From positions 372,001-436,000 of the forward strand of contig NZ_WHLY01000002.1 of NCBI RefSeq assembly GCF_009296315.1: a stretch of DNA of 64,000 nucleotides, given 5' to 3'. Below are positions 1 through 9,187 of the stretch, one piece after another (the first letter of the stretch is position 1; every line of letters starts with the position of its first letter). A program made the position numbers and the translations under genes. The notes below the pieces were generated by a model. It saw nothing but the letters and a program-made list of their open reading frames with translations. It was not told the DNA's origin and ran no database searches. This DNA is from Salmonirosea aquatica. Its GTDB lineage: Bacteria; Bacteroidota; Bacteroidia; Cytophagales; Spirosomataceae.

Positions 1-1200
1 GGTCATATGAAATACGAGCATACCAAACCCTACGAGGACTATTTCTGGGAGAAAAACCGCATCGAACTCCGGCACGCCTGGGTACAGGCTTTTGACTTCG
101 CCAATAAAACCCTTACCCTCACCGAGCAGGGTACCGATGTGCCGGGTACGCTCACCTACGATATTCTGATTCTGGGGGTAGGCTCGGTGAGCAATCGGTT
201 CGGTTGGCCGGGTCAGGATCTGGAAGGCGTACAGGGCTTGTACAACTATCAGGATCTCGAAGCCATGGAAGCCAATTCGGAGGGAGTCGAACGGGCCGTC
301 ATAGTGGGTGGAGGATTGATCGGCATAGAAATGGCCGAAATGCTTCGGACGCGTGACATTGCCGTAACGATGCTGGTTCGGGAAAAAGAGTTCTGGGATG
401 CTGTATTGCAGGTCGAAGAAGCGAAGATGATCGGCCGACACATCCGCGAACATGGAGTGGACCTTCGGCTGGTCACCGAGCTGGAGGAAATCACCGCTCA
501 GGGCGAACGGGTGGGAGGCGTGGTTATGAAGAATGGCGAAAAACTCGACTGCCAGTTCGTAGGGCTAACCGTGGGCGTGAGTCCTAATATCGAGCAATTC
601 AGAGATACGGAGCTGGAAACCGAAAAGGGCATACTAGTCAATCGGTTTCTGGAAACCAACCTGCCCGATGTGTATGCTATCGGAGACTGTGTGCAGCACC
701 GTGAGCCGCCCGAAGGCCGCAAACCGGTGGAGCAGATCTGGTACACGGGCCGCATCATGGGTGAAACCGTCGCACGCAGCATATGCCAGGCCAAAACGCA
801 GTATCAGCCCGGCGTTTTCTTCAACTCGGCCAAATTCTTCGATATCGAATATCAGACTTATGGACAGGTACCTGCGCAGGTACCCGCGGGCTTCCAGACC
901 TTTTACTGGGAGCATGCAGAGGGTAGGATAGCCTTGCGGATCAACTACCGAAGCGGCAATGAGGCCGTCACAGGCATCAACGCCTTTGGAATGCGCCTCC
1001 GCCACGAAGTATGCGAAAAGTGGATCAAAGGCAAGAAAAGCGTGGGGTACATGCTGTCGCACCTGCGCGACGCCCATTTCGACCCGGAGTTTTTTAAGCG
1101 TCATGAAAAAGCCATTGTCCGAGCCTTCAATAAAACGCACCACGACCATACCATCCGACTGGGCGGCAGGCCAGCTTTTTGGGAAAAAGTGTTTGGATAA
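1..1200 (+). CDS. FAD/NAD(P)-dependent pyridine nucleotide-disulfide oxidoreductase, 5'-truncated by window edge
   Basis: Flavoprotein of the pyridine nucleotide-disulfide reductase type. The frame is open from base 1 (Gly-His-Met), and the N-terminal FAD-binding GxGxxG is missing, so the true start lies upstream and the Met at base 7 is internal. Visible are the second Rossmann motif VIVGGGLIGIEMAE (about residue 98 from base 7), which should bind NAD(P)H, and the FAD-contacting segment YAIGD before 'CVQHREPP'. The C-terminal ~100 residues do not look like a classical dimerisation domain. It lies 60 bp upstream of a 4Fe-4S membrane protein on the same strand, so the two may form an electron-transfer pair (inference). 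The substrate is unknown. Confidence 0.85.
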   Translation, partial: GHMKYEHTKPYEDYFWEKNRIELRHAWVQAFDFANKTLTLTEQGTDVPGTLTYDILILGVGSVSNRFGWPGQDLEGVQGLYNYQDLEAMEANSEGVERAVIVGGGLIGIEMAEMLRTRDIAVTMLVREKEFWDAVLQVEEAKMIGRHIREHGVDLRLVTELEEITAQGERVGGVVMKNGEKLDCQFVGLTVGVSPNIEQFRDTELETEKGILVNRFLETNLPDVYAIGDCVQHREPPEGRKPVEQIWYTGRIMGETVARSICQAKTQYQPGVFFNSAKFFDIEYQTYGQVPAQVPAGFQTFYWEHAEGRIALRINYRSGNEAVTGINAFGMRLRHEVCEKWIKGKKSVGYMLSHLRDAHFDPEFFKRHEKAIVRAFNKTHHDHTIRLGGRPAFWEKVFG

Positions 1201-1260
1201 AGAAATAGTACAGCCGGTCCCCCCTCCCATAATTCCACAAATAAATACTACAACAACGCT

Positions 1261-2817
1261 ATGACTGCTGTTCAAAAAATCGGCCTAACGTTATTTTCCA
1301 TGGGCTTTGCCATCTGGATCGTCACGCTCAGTCTGGGCCAATGCACCCTCACACCGGATATCCTGAGCGACACTACGCTCATTAAAAAAGAACATTATGA
1401 ATTGATAAGAGCCTCCGCCGCCCCCATGCTGGGTAAAACCTACACCACGGCGTTTTCCTTCGGCAACGCGTTTAGGGGAGCGGTCGATGAGGTCAACCAG
1501 AAATTCAGAGACCAGCAGCAATACGACAAAGTAATTTATGACAATTACGCTTTTCCCGTGACCAAAGCCGCCTCGGTGGGGGCCATCACCGAGTATACCG
1601 CCCTATGGTTCTGGTTGAGCATCGGGCTGGCGATTGTGGGGGCGCTGATGTACATTTTTCCTAAAAAGCGCCTCCTGCCCGGCATCAAGAACGACCATAT
1701 TTTTCACCATCCGGCCACGTCACGCGGTTGGCTCGGAATCTTGCTAGGTACCTTTCTGATTTTGTTCTACGTCGTGCTCTACTTTTACCCCGAGTACATC
1801 GTCAACTGGGTCATCCTGGTCGATCCGATTAGCCGGGCGCTCAACGGGGGACCCGCTTCGCAATGGTTCCTGTACGGCTTTCTGTATTCACTCTGCATCC
1901 TGGTCATGGGAGTTCGGATGATCATCAAGTACCGCCATTCACCTTATCAGCAAATCCGGTCAGTGTCGGTAATGTTTTTTCAGACTTCGTTTGCCTTTCT
2001 GATTCCCGAAATTCTGGTGCGGCTCAACCGGCCCTACTATGATTTCAAGAACATGTGGCCGCTAGATTATGACTTTTTCTTTGACTACAACCTCAACCAA
2101 ATGCTGAGCAACGGTACCCTGGGGCTTTTCATGCTGGTGTGGGGGATTGCGCTGTTCGTGCTGGCGGTACCCATCTTCACCTACATCTACGGCAAGCGCT
2201 GGTACTGCTCATGGGTATGCGGCTGCGGCGGACTGGCCGAAACCCTCGGCGATCCGCACCGCCAGCTTTCCGACAAGTCGATGCGCGCCTGGAAAATCGA
2301 GCGCTATACGGTGCACGGGGTGCTGGTTTTTGCCATCGTGATGACCGCTTTCGTATTGTACACTTACTTCACCGGACAATCCAACATCGGGCCCATCGAT
2401 AGCTATTCGGTGCGCTCGGCCTACGGATTTTACATTGGCTCTATTTTTTCGGGCATCGTGGGGGTAGGTTTCTATCCGCTGATGGGCAACCGCGTGTGGT
2501 GCCGCTTTGGCTGTCCACTAGCCGCCTACCTGGGGCTGGTACAACGCTTCAGGTCCCGCTTCCGCATCACGACCAACGGCGGACAGTGTATATCGTGCGG
2601 CAATTGCTCTACCTATTGCGAAATGGGTATCGACGTGCGCGCTTACGCCCAAAAAGGCCAGGACATTGTCCGTGCTTCGTGCGTAGGCTGCGGCATCTGC
2701 TCGGCGGTTTGCCCCCGTGGGGTGCTGAATCTGGAAAACGCCGATCCTGACAGTCGGGTGATGATTGCGCCGGAAGTAATGGTGGGAAATGACATGCCGA
2801 AGATCAGGAAACGGTAA
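1261..2817 (+). CDS. multi-pass membrane 4Fe-4S ferredoxin-type protein (NapH/CcoG-like)
   Basis: A 518-residue polytopic membrane protein with about eight hydrophobic segments, beginning at residues 5-25. The middle has NapH/RdxA/CcoG-type cysteine motifs (YCSWVCGCGG near residue 316 and CRFGCPLAA near 417). The C-terminus has two classical 4Fe-4S motifs, CxxCxxCxxxC at C443/446/449/453 and at C474/477/480/484, the last followed by Pro. Family members move electrons across or along the membrane, for example in CcoG-type copper reduction and NapH quinol oxidation. Here the upstream partner is an FAD oxidoreductase rather than a cytochrome oxidase or nitrate reductase operon, so the role is open. 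The first ATG of the frame, directly after an AT-rich spacer, is taken as the start. Confidence 0.85.
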   Translation: MTAVQKIGLTLFSMGFAIWIVTLSLGQCTLTPDILSDTTLIKKEHYELIRASAAPMLGKTYTTAFSFGNAFRGAVDEVNQKFRDQQQYDKVIYDNYAFPVTKAASVGAITEYTALWFWLSIGLAIVGALMYIFPKKRLLPGIKNDHIFHHPATSRGWLGILLGTFLILFYVVLYFYPEYIVNWVILVDPISRALNGGPASQWFLYGFLYSLCILVMGVRMIIKYRHSPYQQIRSVSVMFFQTSFAFLIPEILVRLNRPYYDFKNMWPLDYDFFFDYNLNQMLSNGTLGLFMLVWGIALFVLAVPIFTYIYGKRWYCSWVCGCGGLAETLGDPHRQLSDKSMRAWKIERYTVHGVLVFAIVMTAFVLYTYFTGQSNIGPIDSYSVRSAYGFYIGSIFSGIVGVGFYPLMGNRVWCRFGCPLAAYLGLVQRFRSRFRITTNGGQCISCGNCSTYCEMGIDVRAYAQKGQDIVRASCVGCGICSAVCPRGVLNLENADPDSRVMIAPEVMVGNDMPKIRKR

Positions 2818-2858
2818 AGACGTTCAGACACTAACTGAAAACACCGGGCCAGGGTACC

Positions 2859-4166
2859 TTACTTTTCCGCCTCGGCATGTAGCAACTCCATCCCCGTGGA
2901 GGTGCGTGGTTTGAACCCTGTCCAGGTCTTTTCGTTTGATTTTTCGGGTACATCCAGGTATTTTGCATAATCCGCGCCTTTCAGGTACTTCCCCAGAAAA
3001 GCCGTCACAAAATGCTGGTTGATATTATTGAGGCGGCGCTCGTCCCAGGCAGGCTCGGCGTAGCGGTAGTACTCGTCAAAAGGCAGGCCGGGTTGTAATG
3101 CCTCGGCAGGGGGCGGATTGGGCGCTACGTTGTGTCGGGCGTTTTGGTAGGTCAGCAGGTAGCGCTCGGCGTTGACCGCTCCGATGTAAATGGCTTTGAT
3201 GCCTTTTTCGTAGCCTGATACGTCGTCCTGATCCCCGGCCACAAAGAAGGTAGGTACCTTCAATCCTTTCAGACTTTCGACATCCCACACCCCGCGCTCC
3301 ATGCCCCAGGGTGCGAAAGCCACCACCGCCTTCACCCGAGGATCGATTGATTTTTCGTAGTCTACATTTCCGCTGGTACGTACCGCAAGAGCCTGACTGC
3401 CGCCCGTCATGCCACCGAACGCTTTGGCAAAAGTTTCACTGTACCCCGCGCCGGCGGCGTTCAATACGCCGTATCCGCCCATGGAGTAGCCGACCAGCCC
3501 GGTGGTACCCGCATCCACCAGCCCCGAAAGAAAACTGGTACTTCCTGGTTTTCCTAAATCAGCCACCTGATTGAGCACGAACAGTATATCCTTGGAACGA
3601 TTGAGCAGCGTACTGGGAAAGGGTGCCGCATCGCGGAAGGTAGATTCGGTATGGTCGATGGCGACGACGATGTAGCCTTTGGAAGCCAGATTCTCGGTCA
3701 GGTAGCTCAAGAGGTACCTTGAACCCACATAGCCATGCGACACGATGACCAACGGAAAAGCGCCCGCCGTAGCAAGCGGCGCAGCTTCGCGGGAGGCTCT
3801 GCCCCGAAATGTGAACGGAATCAATGGCCGTTTGGGATCGTTGGCTGTGCCCATTACTTCTTCGTACGTGATGAGTTCGGACTGTTCCGCGGACAAAGCC
3901 GCAGGGTACCATACTTCCACTTTCACCGGACGGTCGTAGCGGGCCTCTACGCCATTTTTTGATTTCAGTATATCGATCTGATCTTTATTGACAAAGTCGA
4001 GGGTACGTACCCCAATCTTGTACTCACCCCGCGCGGACAGTTCGGGTGCATCGGGCAGCGCGTCGCCGTACACGAACCCCTGGGCGAAGGAAAAGGGATG
4101 AAGCAGAATCTGAGCGATCAGGACACCGACAAAAATCAACCGGAATTGGGGAAAGCGAGGAATCAT
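2859..4166 (-). CDS. secreted alpha/beta hydrolase, PAF-acetylhydrolase-like
   Basis: A 435-residue exported serine hydrolase. An N-terminal signal peptide (hydrophobic residues 9-27, ending SFAQG) is followed by an alpha/beta-hydrolase fold. The oxyanion strand VIVSHGYVGSR is near residue 141, the nucleophile elbow GYSMGG has Ser228, and a likely acid is in AGDQDD and a likely His in NARHNV. The overall pattern resembles platelet-activating-factor acetylhydrolase/dienelactone-hydrolase relatives annotated in Bacteroidota. The substrate cannot be read from the sequence. It converges on the 4Fe-4S gene and stands alone as a transcription unit. Confidence 0.8.
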   Translation of the reverse strand: MIPRFPQFRLIFVGVLIAQILLHPFSFAQGFVYGDALPDAPELSARGEYKIGVRTLDFVNKDQIDILKSKNGVEARYDRPVKVEVWYPAALSAEQSELITYEEVMGTANDPKRPLIPFTFRGRASREAAPLATAGAFPLVIVSHGYVGSRYLLSYLTENLASKGYIVVAIDHTESTFRDAAPFPSTLLNRSKDILFVLNQVADLGKPGSTSFLSGLVDAGTTGLVGYSMGGYGVLNAAGAGYSETFAKAFGGMTGGSQALAVRTSGNVDYEKSIDPRVKAVVAFAPWGMERGVWDVESLKGLKVPTFFVAGDQDDVSGYEKGIKAIYIGAVNAERYLLTYQNARHNVAPNPPPAEALQPGLPFDEYYRYAEPAWDERRLNNINQHFVTAFLGKYLKGADYAKYLDVPEKSNEKTWTGFKPRTSTGMELLHAEAEK

Positions 4167-4355
4167 GGAATCGATGAAAAGTTGGAAAATGAAGGTAGGG
4201 TACCCTGTAAAACTTGAAGGATATGGGCAACAAAGCAGGGTTTGACCGGTTTCTCCTGCCGTTCTGATCCAGTAAATCGATTTTCCCGTCTGTAGGCGGG
4301 GAAATAAGTGGTAATTTGTCAGCGTTTATCAGAACCAATCCTATTACTATTTCTT

Positions 4356-5621
4356 ATGAAATACTGCCTCTTGCTCCTGGTTTTCGGTATAATGCCTTGG
4401 CTGAACTCCATTTCCGAGGAAAGTCCTGCCTCACCCAAAAGCGTTTCCAATTCCGGAGTACCCATTCGATCGACGGAACTGGTGAATGCCAAAAAGGCGC
4501 TAGTGACGGGCGCAGACCAAACCTCGGCCTACCTTAGCTACTTACAGGGAAAACGCATTGGCATTCTGGTCAATCAGACTTCGATCATTGGCAGCACGCC
4601 CATCGTGGATAGCCTGGTAGCACTGGGAGTCAATGTGGTACGTATTTTCGGACCTGAGCACGGCTTCCGGGGTACGGCCAGCAATGGCGATAAAGTGAGC
4701 GACAGCGTGGACCCCAAGACCGGCATCCCGGTCGTTTCGCTGTATGGTAAGCAAAATAAGCCCAATCCCGCGCAGCTTGCCGACCTGGATTTGCTGATTT
4801 TTGATATCCAGGATGTCGGCGCTCGGTTTTATACTTACATCAACACCCTCGGCCACGTGATGGAGGCCTGCGCCGCAAGCGGCAAGGAAATGCTGATTCT
4901 GGATCGCCCCAATCCCAACGGTTTTCTGGTGGACGGACCGCTGCTGGAAGATCATTTGCACTCGGGCATTGGCATGTACCGCATTCCCATCAGTCATGGG
5001 CTGACCATCGCCGAGTTTGCTCAGATGATCAACGGCGAAGGCTGGCTGCCCAACCGGCTCCACTGCAAGCTGAAAATCATCAAAGTAGCCAACTACACCC
5101 ACGATACGCCCTACATCCTTCCGGTGGCGCCTTCGCCCAACCTTAACACCCAGCAGTCGGTGATGCTATATCCGCATATTTGTATGTTCGAAGGTACCAT
5201 CATCAGCCAGGGCCGGGGTACCTACATGCCTTTCACGGTGCTGGGAGCGCCGCTTTTGCAAGGGAAGTACGATTTTTCCTTTACCCCAAAGAGTATCAAG
5301 GGCATGAGTGAAACCCCGCTCCACCAGAACGAAGCCTGCTACGGCCTGGATCTGCGTACCTATGACGTTGAAAAGCTCCGGCAGGCCAATAAAATAAATC
5401 TGCAATGGCTCATGGAAATGTACAGGGCTTATCCGGCCAAAGAAAAATTCTTTGACCGCAGCCAGAGCAAACAGATGGGAGACATTAATTTGCTGGCCGG
5501 AACCGAAAATTTGAAAAAGCAGATTATCGCCGGAGCCACCGAAACCGAAATTCGTCAAAGCTGGGAACCCGGCCTGTCGGAGTACAAGCGGATGCGGGCC
5601 AGGTACCTGCTGTACCCCTAA
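4356..5621 (+). CDS. namZ: exo-beta-N-acetylmuramidase NamZ family (DUF1343, GH171)
   Basis: Predicted to remove terminal N-acetylmuramic acid from peptidoglycan fragments, the reaction known for NamZ of Bacillus subtilis and Tannerella. The start is placed at the internal ATG because it opens a clean signal peptide (MKYCLLLLVFGIMPWLNS); an upstream in-frame ATG at 4308 would add a leader of 16 residues. Family hallmarks seen are GILVNQTS, FGPEHGFRG, FDIQDVGARFYTY, LDRPNPNG, PISHGLT and PSPNLNT. The length of 421 residues is normal for the family. A DJ-1-like gene follows 74 bp downstream on the same strand. The export signal fits cell-wall recycling in the periplasm. Confidence 0.87.
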   Translation: MKYCLLLLVFGIMPWLNSISEESPASPKSVSNSGVPIRSTELVNAKKALVTGADQTSAYLSYLQGKRIGILVNQTSIIGSTPIVDSLVALGVNVVRIFGPEHGFRGTASNGDKVSDSVDPKTGIPVVSLYGKQNKPNPAQLADLDLLIFDIQDVGARFYTYINTLGHVMEACAASGKEMLILDRPNPNGFLVDGPLLEDHLHSGIGMYRIPISHGLTIAEFAQMINGEGWLPNRLHCKLKIIKVANYTHDTPYILPVAPSPNLNTQQSVMLYPHICMFEGTIISQGRGTYMPFTVLGAPLLQGKYDFSFTPKSIKGMSETPLHQNEACYGLDLRTYDVEKLRQANKINLQWLMEMYRAYPAKEKFFDRSQSKQMGDINLLAGTENLKKQIIAGATETEIRQSWEPGLSEYKRMRARYLLYP

Positions 5622-5695
5622 GCTAGGGTACCTTTTTGTCCGGGAAGATATTTTCCCTACTTTTCGGATGCGTCGTAAAACCCCGCCCCATCGCC

Positions 5696-6376
5696 ATGAA
5701 AGTACTGATCGTTTGTACCAATCACGCCACCTTTCCCACCAGAAACAACAAAACCGGGCTTTGGCTGAGTGAATTGACCCATTTTTATCACGTGCTAGCC
5801 CGGCGCAATATAGTTATGGATCTGGCCAGTCCACAGGGTGGAGTTATCCCCATCGACGAGCGGAGTCTGGATCTGGACGATGAGCAAAACAAATTGTACT
5901 ACGACCACGAAGCCTTTCGGCAACGGCTGGAAAATTCGTTGAAGCCCTCCGTGCTGAACCCGAACGACTACAGGCTTATTTATTTCACCGGTGGGCACGG
6001 TGCTCTTTGGGATTTTCCTGAAAATACGGAATTACAGGCACTAACGAGAAACATCTACGAAAATGGAGGTACGATTGCCGCCGTGGCCCATGGCGTGAGT
6101 GCCCTGCTCAATGTTCGGCTTTCGGATGGTACCCTGCTGATTCATGAAAAATACCTGACTGGCTTTTCCAACATGGAGGAAAAGCTGTCCAGCATGGTAA
6201 GCGAGGTACCTTTCTCGCTCGAAGACCGGCTGCGTCAAAGCGGAGCCCACTACACCAAAGCCCTGCTTCCCTTCTCGCAGTACATCGAACTGGACGATCG
6301 CCTCATCACGGGCCAGAACCCAAGCTCAGCCGGAAAGATCGCCACTAAGTTGATGGAGGAATTGAACGAGAAATAG
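5696..6376 (+). CDS. DJ-1/PfpI superfamily protein lacking the nucleophilic cysteine
   Basis: A 226-residue cytoplasmic protein of the Hsp31-like DJ-1/PfpI type (type 1 glutamine amidotransferase fold). The ATG at 5696 is preferred because the protein then starts with the first beta strand MKVLIVCTN; an in-frame ATG at 5636 would add 20 unconserved residues. The conserved Glu of the GLWLSE motif (near residue 26) and the TGGHGALWDFPEN segment are present. The nucleophile elbow, normally A-V-C-H-G, reads AVAHG at 129-133, so Cys is replaced by Ala131. A glyoxalase or protease activity relying on that Cys is therefore unlikely. It converges with rfbC. Confidence 0.8.
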   Translation: MKVLIVCTNHATFPTRNNKTGLWLSELTHFYHVLARRNIVMDLASPQGGVIPIDERSLDLDDEQNKLYYDHEAFRQRLENSLKPSVLNPNDYRLIYFTGGHGALWDFPENTELQALTRNIYENGGTIAAVAHGVSALLNVRLSDGTLLIHEKYLTGFSNMEEKLSSMVSEVPFSLEDRLRQSGAHYTKALLPFSQYIELDDRLITGQNPSSAGKIATKLMEELNEK

Positions 6377-6426
6377 CGGGGTACCCTACCTCGTAGCTGT
6401 ATTCTATCTCAAAAGGCAGGTGGCGG

Positions 6427-6972
6427 CTAGGACAACTGCTTCTCAAATAAGGATTTGAAAGTGGGCAGCTCCTTATCCTTGTCTGACACGATCGGATGGG
6501 CAATTCCCCAATCGATATTCAGGACGGGATCGTTCCAGATGATACCTGCTTCGCAAGCCTTATTGTACAGATTGGTACACTTGTAGCTGAAAACAGAGTC
6601 TTCCAGCGCCGCAAAACCATGGGCAAAGCCTTCCGGAATATAGGCCATATTACACCGCTTCGCGTCCAGTTCGAACAGTTCGTATTGGCCAAAGGTGGGT
6701 GACTCGGGGCGTATGTCCACGGCCACATCAATGACCCGGCCCACGATGACCCGCACTAGTTTGCCCTGGGCAAAGGGTGAATTTTGAAAATGCAGACCCC
6801 GGACTACGCCTTTGACCGAAAACGATTGATTATCCTGGACGAAGCCCGTAGGTAGGCCGGCTTTCTGGAAAGCTTCCACATTGAACGACACAAAAAACGC
6901 ACCGCGTTCATCTTCAAAAACACGGGGTGTCAGCTCCACAAGGCCAGCGATTGACGTTTCTCGAATCTGCAT
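6427..6972 (-). CDS. rfbC: dTDP-4-dehydrorhamnose 3,5-epimerase
   Basis: Converts dTDP-4-keto-6-deoxyglucose to dTDP-4-keto-rhamnose in dTDP-L-rhamnose synthesis, for cell-surface polysaccharide. The 181-residue cupin shows the family sequence throughout: [27 protein letters not shown] with catalytic His61, Lys71 in GKLVRV, VDIR, and [10 protein letters not shown] followed by Tyr130. The length is normal. No other rml genes (rfbA, rfbB, rfbD) are adjacent, so it is a detached pathway gene. A TAnnTTTG-like -10 box lies about 55 bp upstream. Confidence 0.93.
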   Translation of the reverse strand: MQIRETSIAGLVELTPRVFEDERGAFFVSFNVEAFQKAGLPTGFVQDNQSFSVKGVVRGLHFQNSPFAQGKLVRVIVGRVIDVAVDIRPESPTFGQYELFELDAKRCNMAYIPEGFAHGFAALEDSVFSYKCTNLYNKACEAGIIWNDPVLNIDWGIAHPIVSDKDKELPTFKSLFEKQLS

Positions 6973-7027
6973 GATTGTTTTTTCTCTTAGGTTGATATCG
7001 GGGGTGACGATTGTTCTATTGTTGCTG

Positions 7028-7035
7028 CAAATTTA
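7028..7035 (-). promoter_or_regulatory. possible -7 box (TAAATTTG) of rfbC
   Basis: Reading the minus strand, TAAATTTG matches the Bacteroidota -7 consensus TAnnTTTG. It lies 56 bp upstream of the rfbC ATG. No TTG is found at the expected -33 spacing, so this is only a candidate. Confidence 0.3.
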
Positions 7036-7084
7036 TGAATCTATTCGCAGAGGTTGTAATTTCGGCCCAATATTCTCCAAGAAG

Positions 7085-7915
7085 ATGACCTACCAGGAAT
7101 TATTTGCCTCCATACTCCACCAGAAATCCTACCTCTGTGTGGGCCTCGATACCGACCTGCGCAAGATTCCCGCGCATTTGCAAAGCGAAGCTGATCCCGT
7201 ATTTGCGTTCAACCGGGCCATCATCGATGCCACGGCCGAGTATTGCGTAGCCTACAAACCCAATATCGCTTTTTACGAAGCCCAGGGGCCCAAAGGCTGG
7301 GAGAGTCTGCGCAAAACGCTGGACTATATTCCCAAAACTCATTTTACCATTGCTGATGCCAAGCGCGGCGACATCGGCAACACCTCGGGCCTGTATGCCC
7401 GTACCTTTTTCGATCCTTCGTCGGCAGGCCTTGAATTTGACTCAGTCACCGTTGCACCCTACATGGGTAGCGATTCCGTACAACCCTTTTTGGAATTCGA
7501 GGGTAAATGGGTAATTCTGTTGGCCCTGACCTCTAATCCCGGCGGGGCTGATTTCCAGCGCCTGTCAGTGAACGGAAAACCCCTCTACGAACAGGTACTT
7601 ACCACCTCGCAGCAGTGGGCGGGGGCTGATCGGATGATGTACGTCGTGGGAGCCACCCAGGCCGATGCCTTTGCGGACATCCGTCGGTTGGCCCCGGATC
7701 ATTTCCTTTTAGTACCCGGCGTGGGTGCGCAGGGTGGCAGCCTGGAAGCCGTTTCGCGCCACGGCATGAACAGCCATTGCGGGCTTTTGGTCAATTCGGC
7801 TCGTGGAATCATCTACGCCAGCAGTGGCCCTGATTTTGCCCAGAAAGCACGCCTCGAGGCCCGGGCCATCCAGCAGGAAATGGAGAAGTACCTCGATCAG
7901 TTTCTTCCCCACTAA
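7085..7915 (+). CDS. pyrF: orotidine 5'-phosphate decarboxylase, type 2
   Basis: Decarboxylates OMP to UMP, the last step of de novo pyrimidine synthesis. The protein is 276 residues, the length of the long (type 2) bacterial OMPDC subfamily. The start is set at the ATG opening MTYQELF; an upstream in-frame ATG at 6881 would run through the promoter region of rfbC. The active-site signature DAKRGDIG (Asp91, Lys93, Asp96) and the phosphate-binding loop GVGAQGG are present. It lies 60 bp before lysA on the same strand, so co-transcription is possible. Confidence 0.93.
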   Translation: MTYQELFASILHQKSYLCVGLDTDLRKIPAHLQSEADPVFAFNRAIIDATAEYCVAYKPNIAFYEAQGPKGWESLRKTLDYIPKTHFTIADAKRGDIGNTSGLYARTFFDPSSAGLEFDSVTVAPYMGSDSVQPFLEFEGKWVILLALTSNPGGADFQRLSVNGKPLYEQVLTTSQQWAGADRMMYVVGATQADAFADIRRLAPDHFLLVPGVGAQGGSLEAVSRHGMNSHCGLLVNSARGIIYASSGPDFAQKARLEARAIQQEMEKYLDQFLPH

Positions 7916-7975
7916 CGAAGGGTTTAGCACATTTCCTTCATTTTCAATTTTCCACTTTTCCTTTTCATTCATCCC

Positions 7976-9187
7976 TTGTCGACTATTAATAACCCACTAT
8001 TCGAAGAGCTTAGCCAGCAGTATGGCACGCCCCTCTATGTATATGACGGCGGGATCGTCCGGCGTCAGGTTCACAACCTGCAGGCTGCTTTTCAGGGTGT
8101 AGACATGCACATCAAATATGCCTGCAAAGCAAATACCAATCTGGCCCTTATGCGCCTTATGCGCAGCCTGGGTGTTGAGGTGGATGTGGTGTCGATGGGC
8201 GAGATGCACATGGCTTTGCTCGCGGGTTATTCACCACGTCAGATCACCTTTACGCCCAGCGGGGTACCTTTCGGGGAGGTTCGGGAGGCCGTGGAAGCGG
8301 GTGCCACCGTGAACGTGGACAGTCTGCCGCTGCTCGAATGGTTCGGACAAACGTACGGCTCCAGCAAGCCCTGCCTGATTCGCCTGAAACCGAACGTAGC
8401 GGCGGGTGGTAATTTCAAGATCATGACCGGCCACAGCGACTCCAAGTTTGGTATCTCGGTGGATTTACTGGATGAAATACTGGAAATTGTAAAACGCTAT
8501 GATCTGAAAATCATCGGCTTGCACCAGCATACCGGCTCCGACATTAAAGAGGCTGAGGCATTTCTACAGGCTGCGGAAGTTATTTTCAAAGCCGCCCTGC
8601 GGTTTCCCGATTTACAGATTATCGACCTGGGGGGCGGCTTCAAGGTAGCTTACAAACCCGAAGATGCGGTAACCGACATGCAACACCTGGGTCAGGAAAT
8701 CACGAAAGGTTTTCAGGAGTTTTGTAAAAACTACGGCCGTGAATTGCAACTCTGGTTCGAACCTGGCAAGTACCTGGTGAGTGAATGCGGGTACCTGCTG
8801 GTACGCGCCACGGTGATCAAGGAAGATCCCGCCCGTACCTTCGTTCATGTCGATTCGGGCCTGAATCACCTCATCCGCCCGATGATGTACGGTGCTTACC
8901 ACCACATCCTGAATGTGTCCAATCCGGAAGGGGTACCTCACACTTATAACGTGGTGGGGTACATTTGCGAAACCGACACTTTCGCTACCGACCGTACCTT
9001 ACCCGAAGTACGCCCCGGCGACCTGTTGGCTTTCCTGAACGCGGGTGCCTACGGCTTCACCATGAGCTCGCACTACAACGCCCGCTACCGGCCTGCCGAG
9101 GTGCTGATCGACGAGGGAAAAGCTACCCTGGTGCGGCGGCGTGACACGCTGGACGATCTGCTTCGCTCCCAGCTGGACCTCGCCTGA
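7976..9187 (+). CDS. lysA: diaminopimelate decarboxylase
   Basis: PLP enzyme converting meso-diaminopimelate to L-lysine. It is a fold-type III decarboxylase of 403 residues. The PLP-binding lysine is Lys51 in KYACKAN. Other family motifs are HQHTGSD, the glycine loop IDLGGGF, EPGKYLVSECG, and the C-terminal active-site segment CETDTF followed by NAGAYGF. The start codon appears to be TTG (no ATG near the conserved N-terminus). The stop codon overlaps the start of the next gene (TGATG at 9185-9189), which suggests translational coupling to the pseudouridine synthase. Confidence 0.92.
   Translation: MSTINNPLFEELSQQYGTPLYVYDGGIVRRQVHNLQAAFQGVDMHIKYACKANTNLALMRLMRSLGVEVDVVSMGEMHMALLAGYSPRQITFTPSGVPFGEVREAVEAGATVNVDSLPLLEWFGQTYGSSKPCLIRLKPNVAAGGNFKIMTGHSDSKFGISVDLLDEILEIVKRYDLKIIGLHQHTGSDIKEAEAFLQAAEVIFKAALRFPDLQIIDLGGGFKVAYKPEDAVTDMQHLGQEITKGFQEFCKNYGRELQLWFEPGKYLVSECGYLLVRATVIKEDPARTFVHVDSGLNHLIRPMMYGAYHHILNVSNPEGVPHTYNVVGYICETDTFATDRTLPEVRPGDLLAFLNAGAYGFTMSSHYNARYRPAEVLIDEGKATLVRRRDTLDDLLRSQLDLA

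Noticed and set aside
1261-2817. CcoG as firm name
   Set aside because: No ccoNOP or ccoI genes are nearby, and the cysteine motifs fit NapH-like proteins as well.
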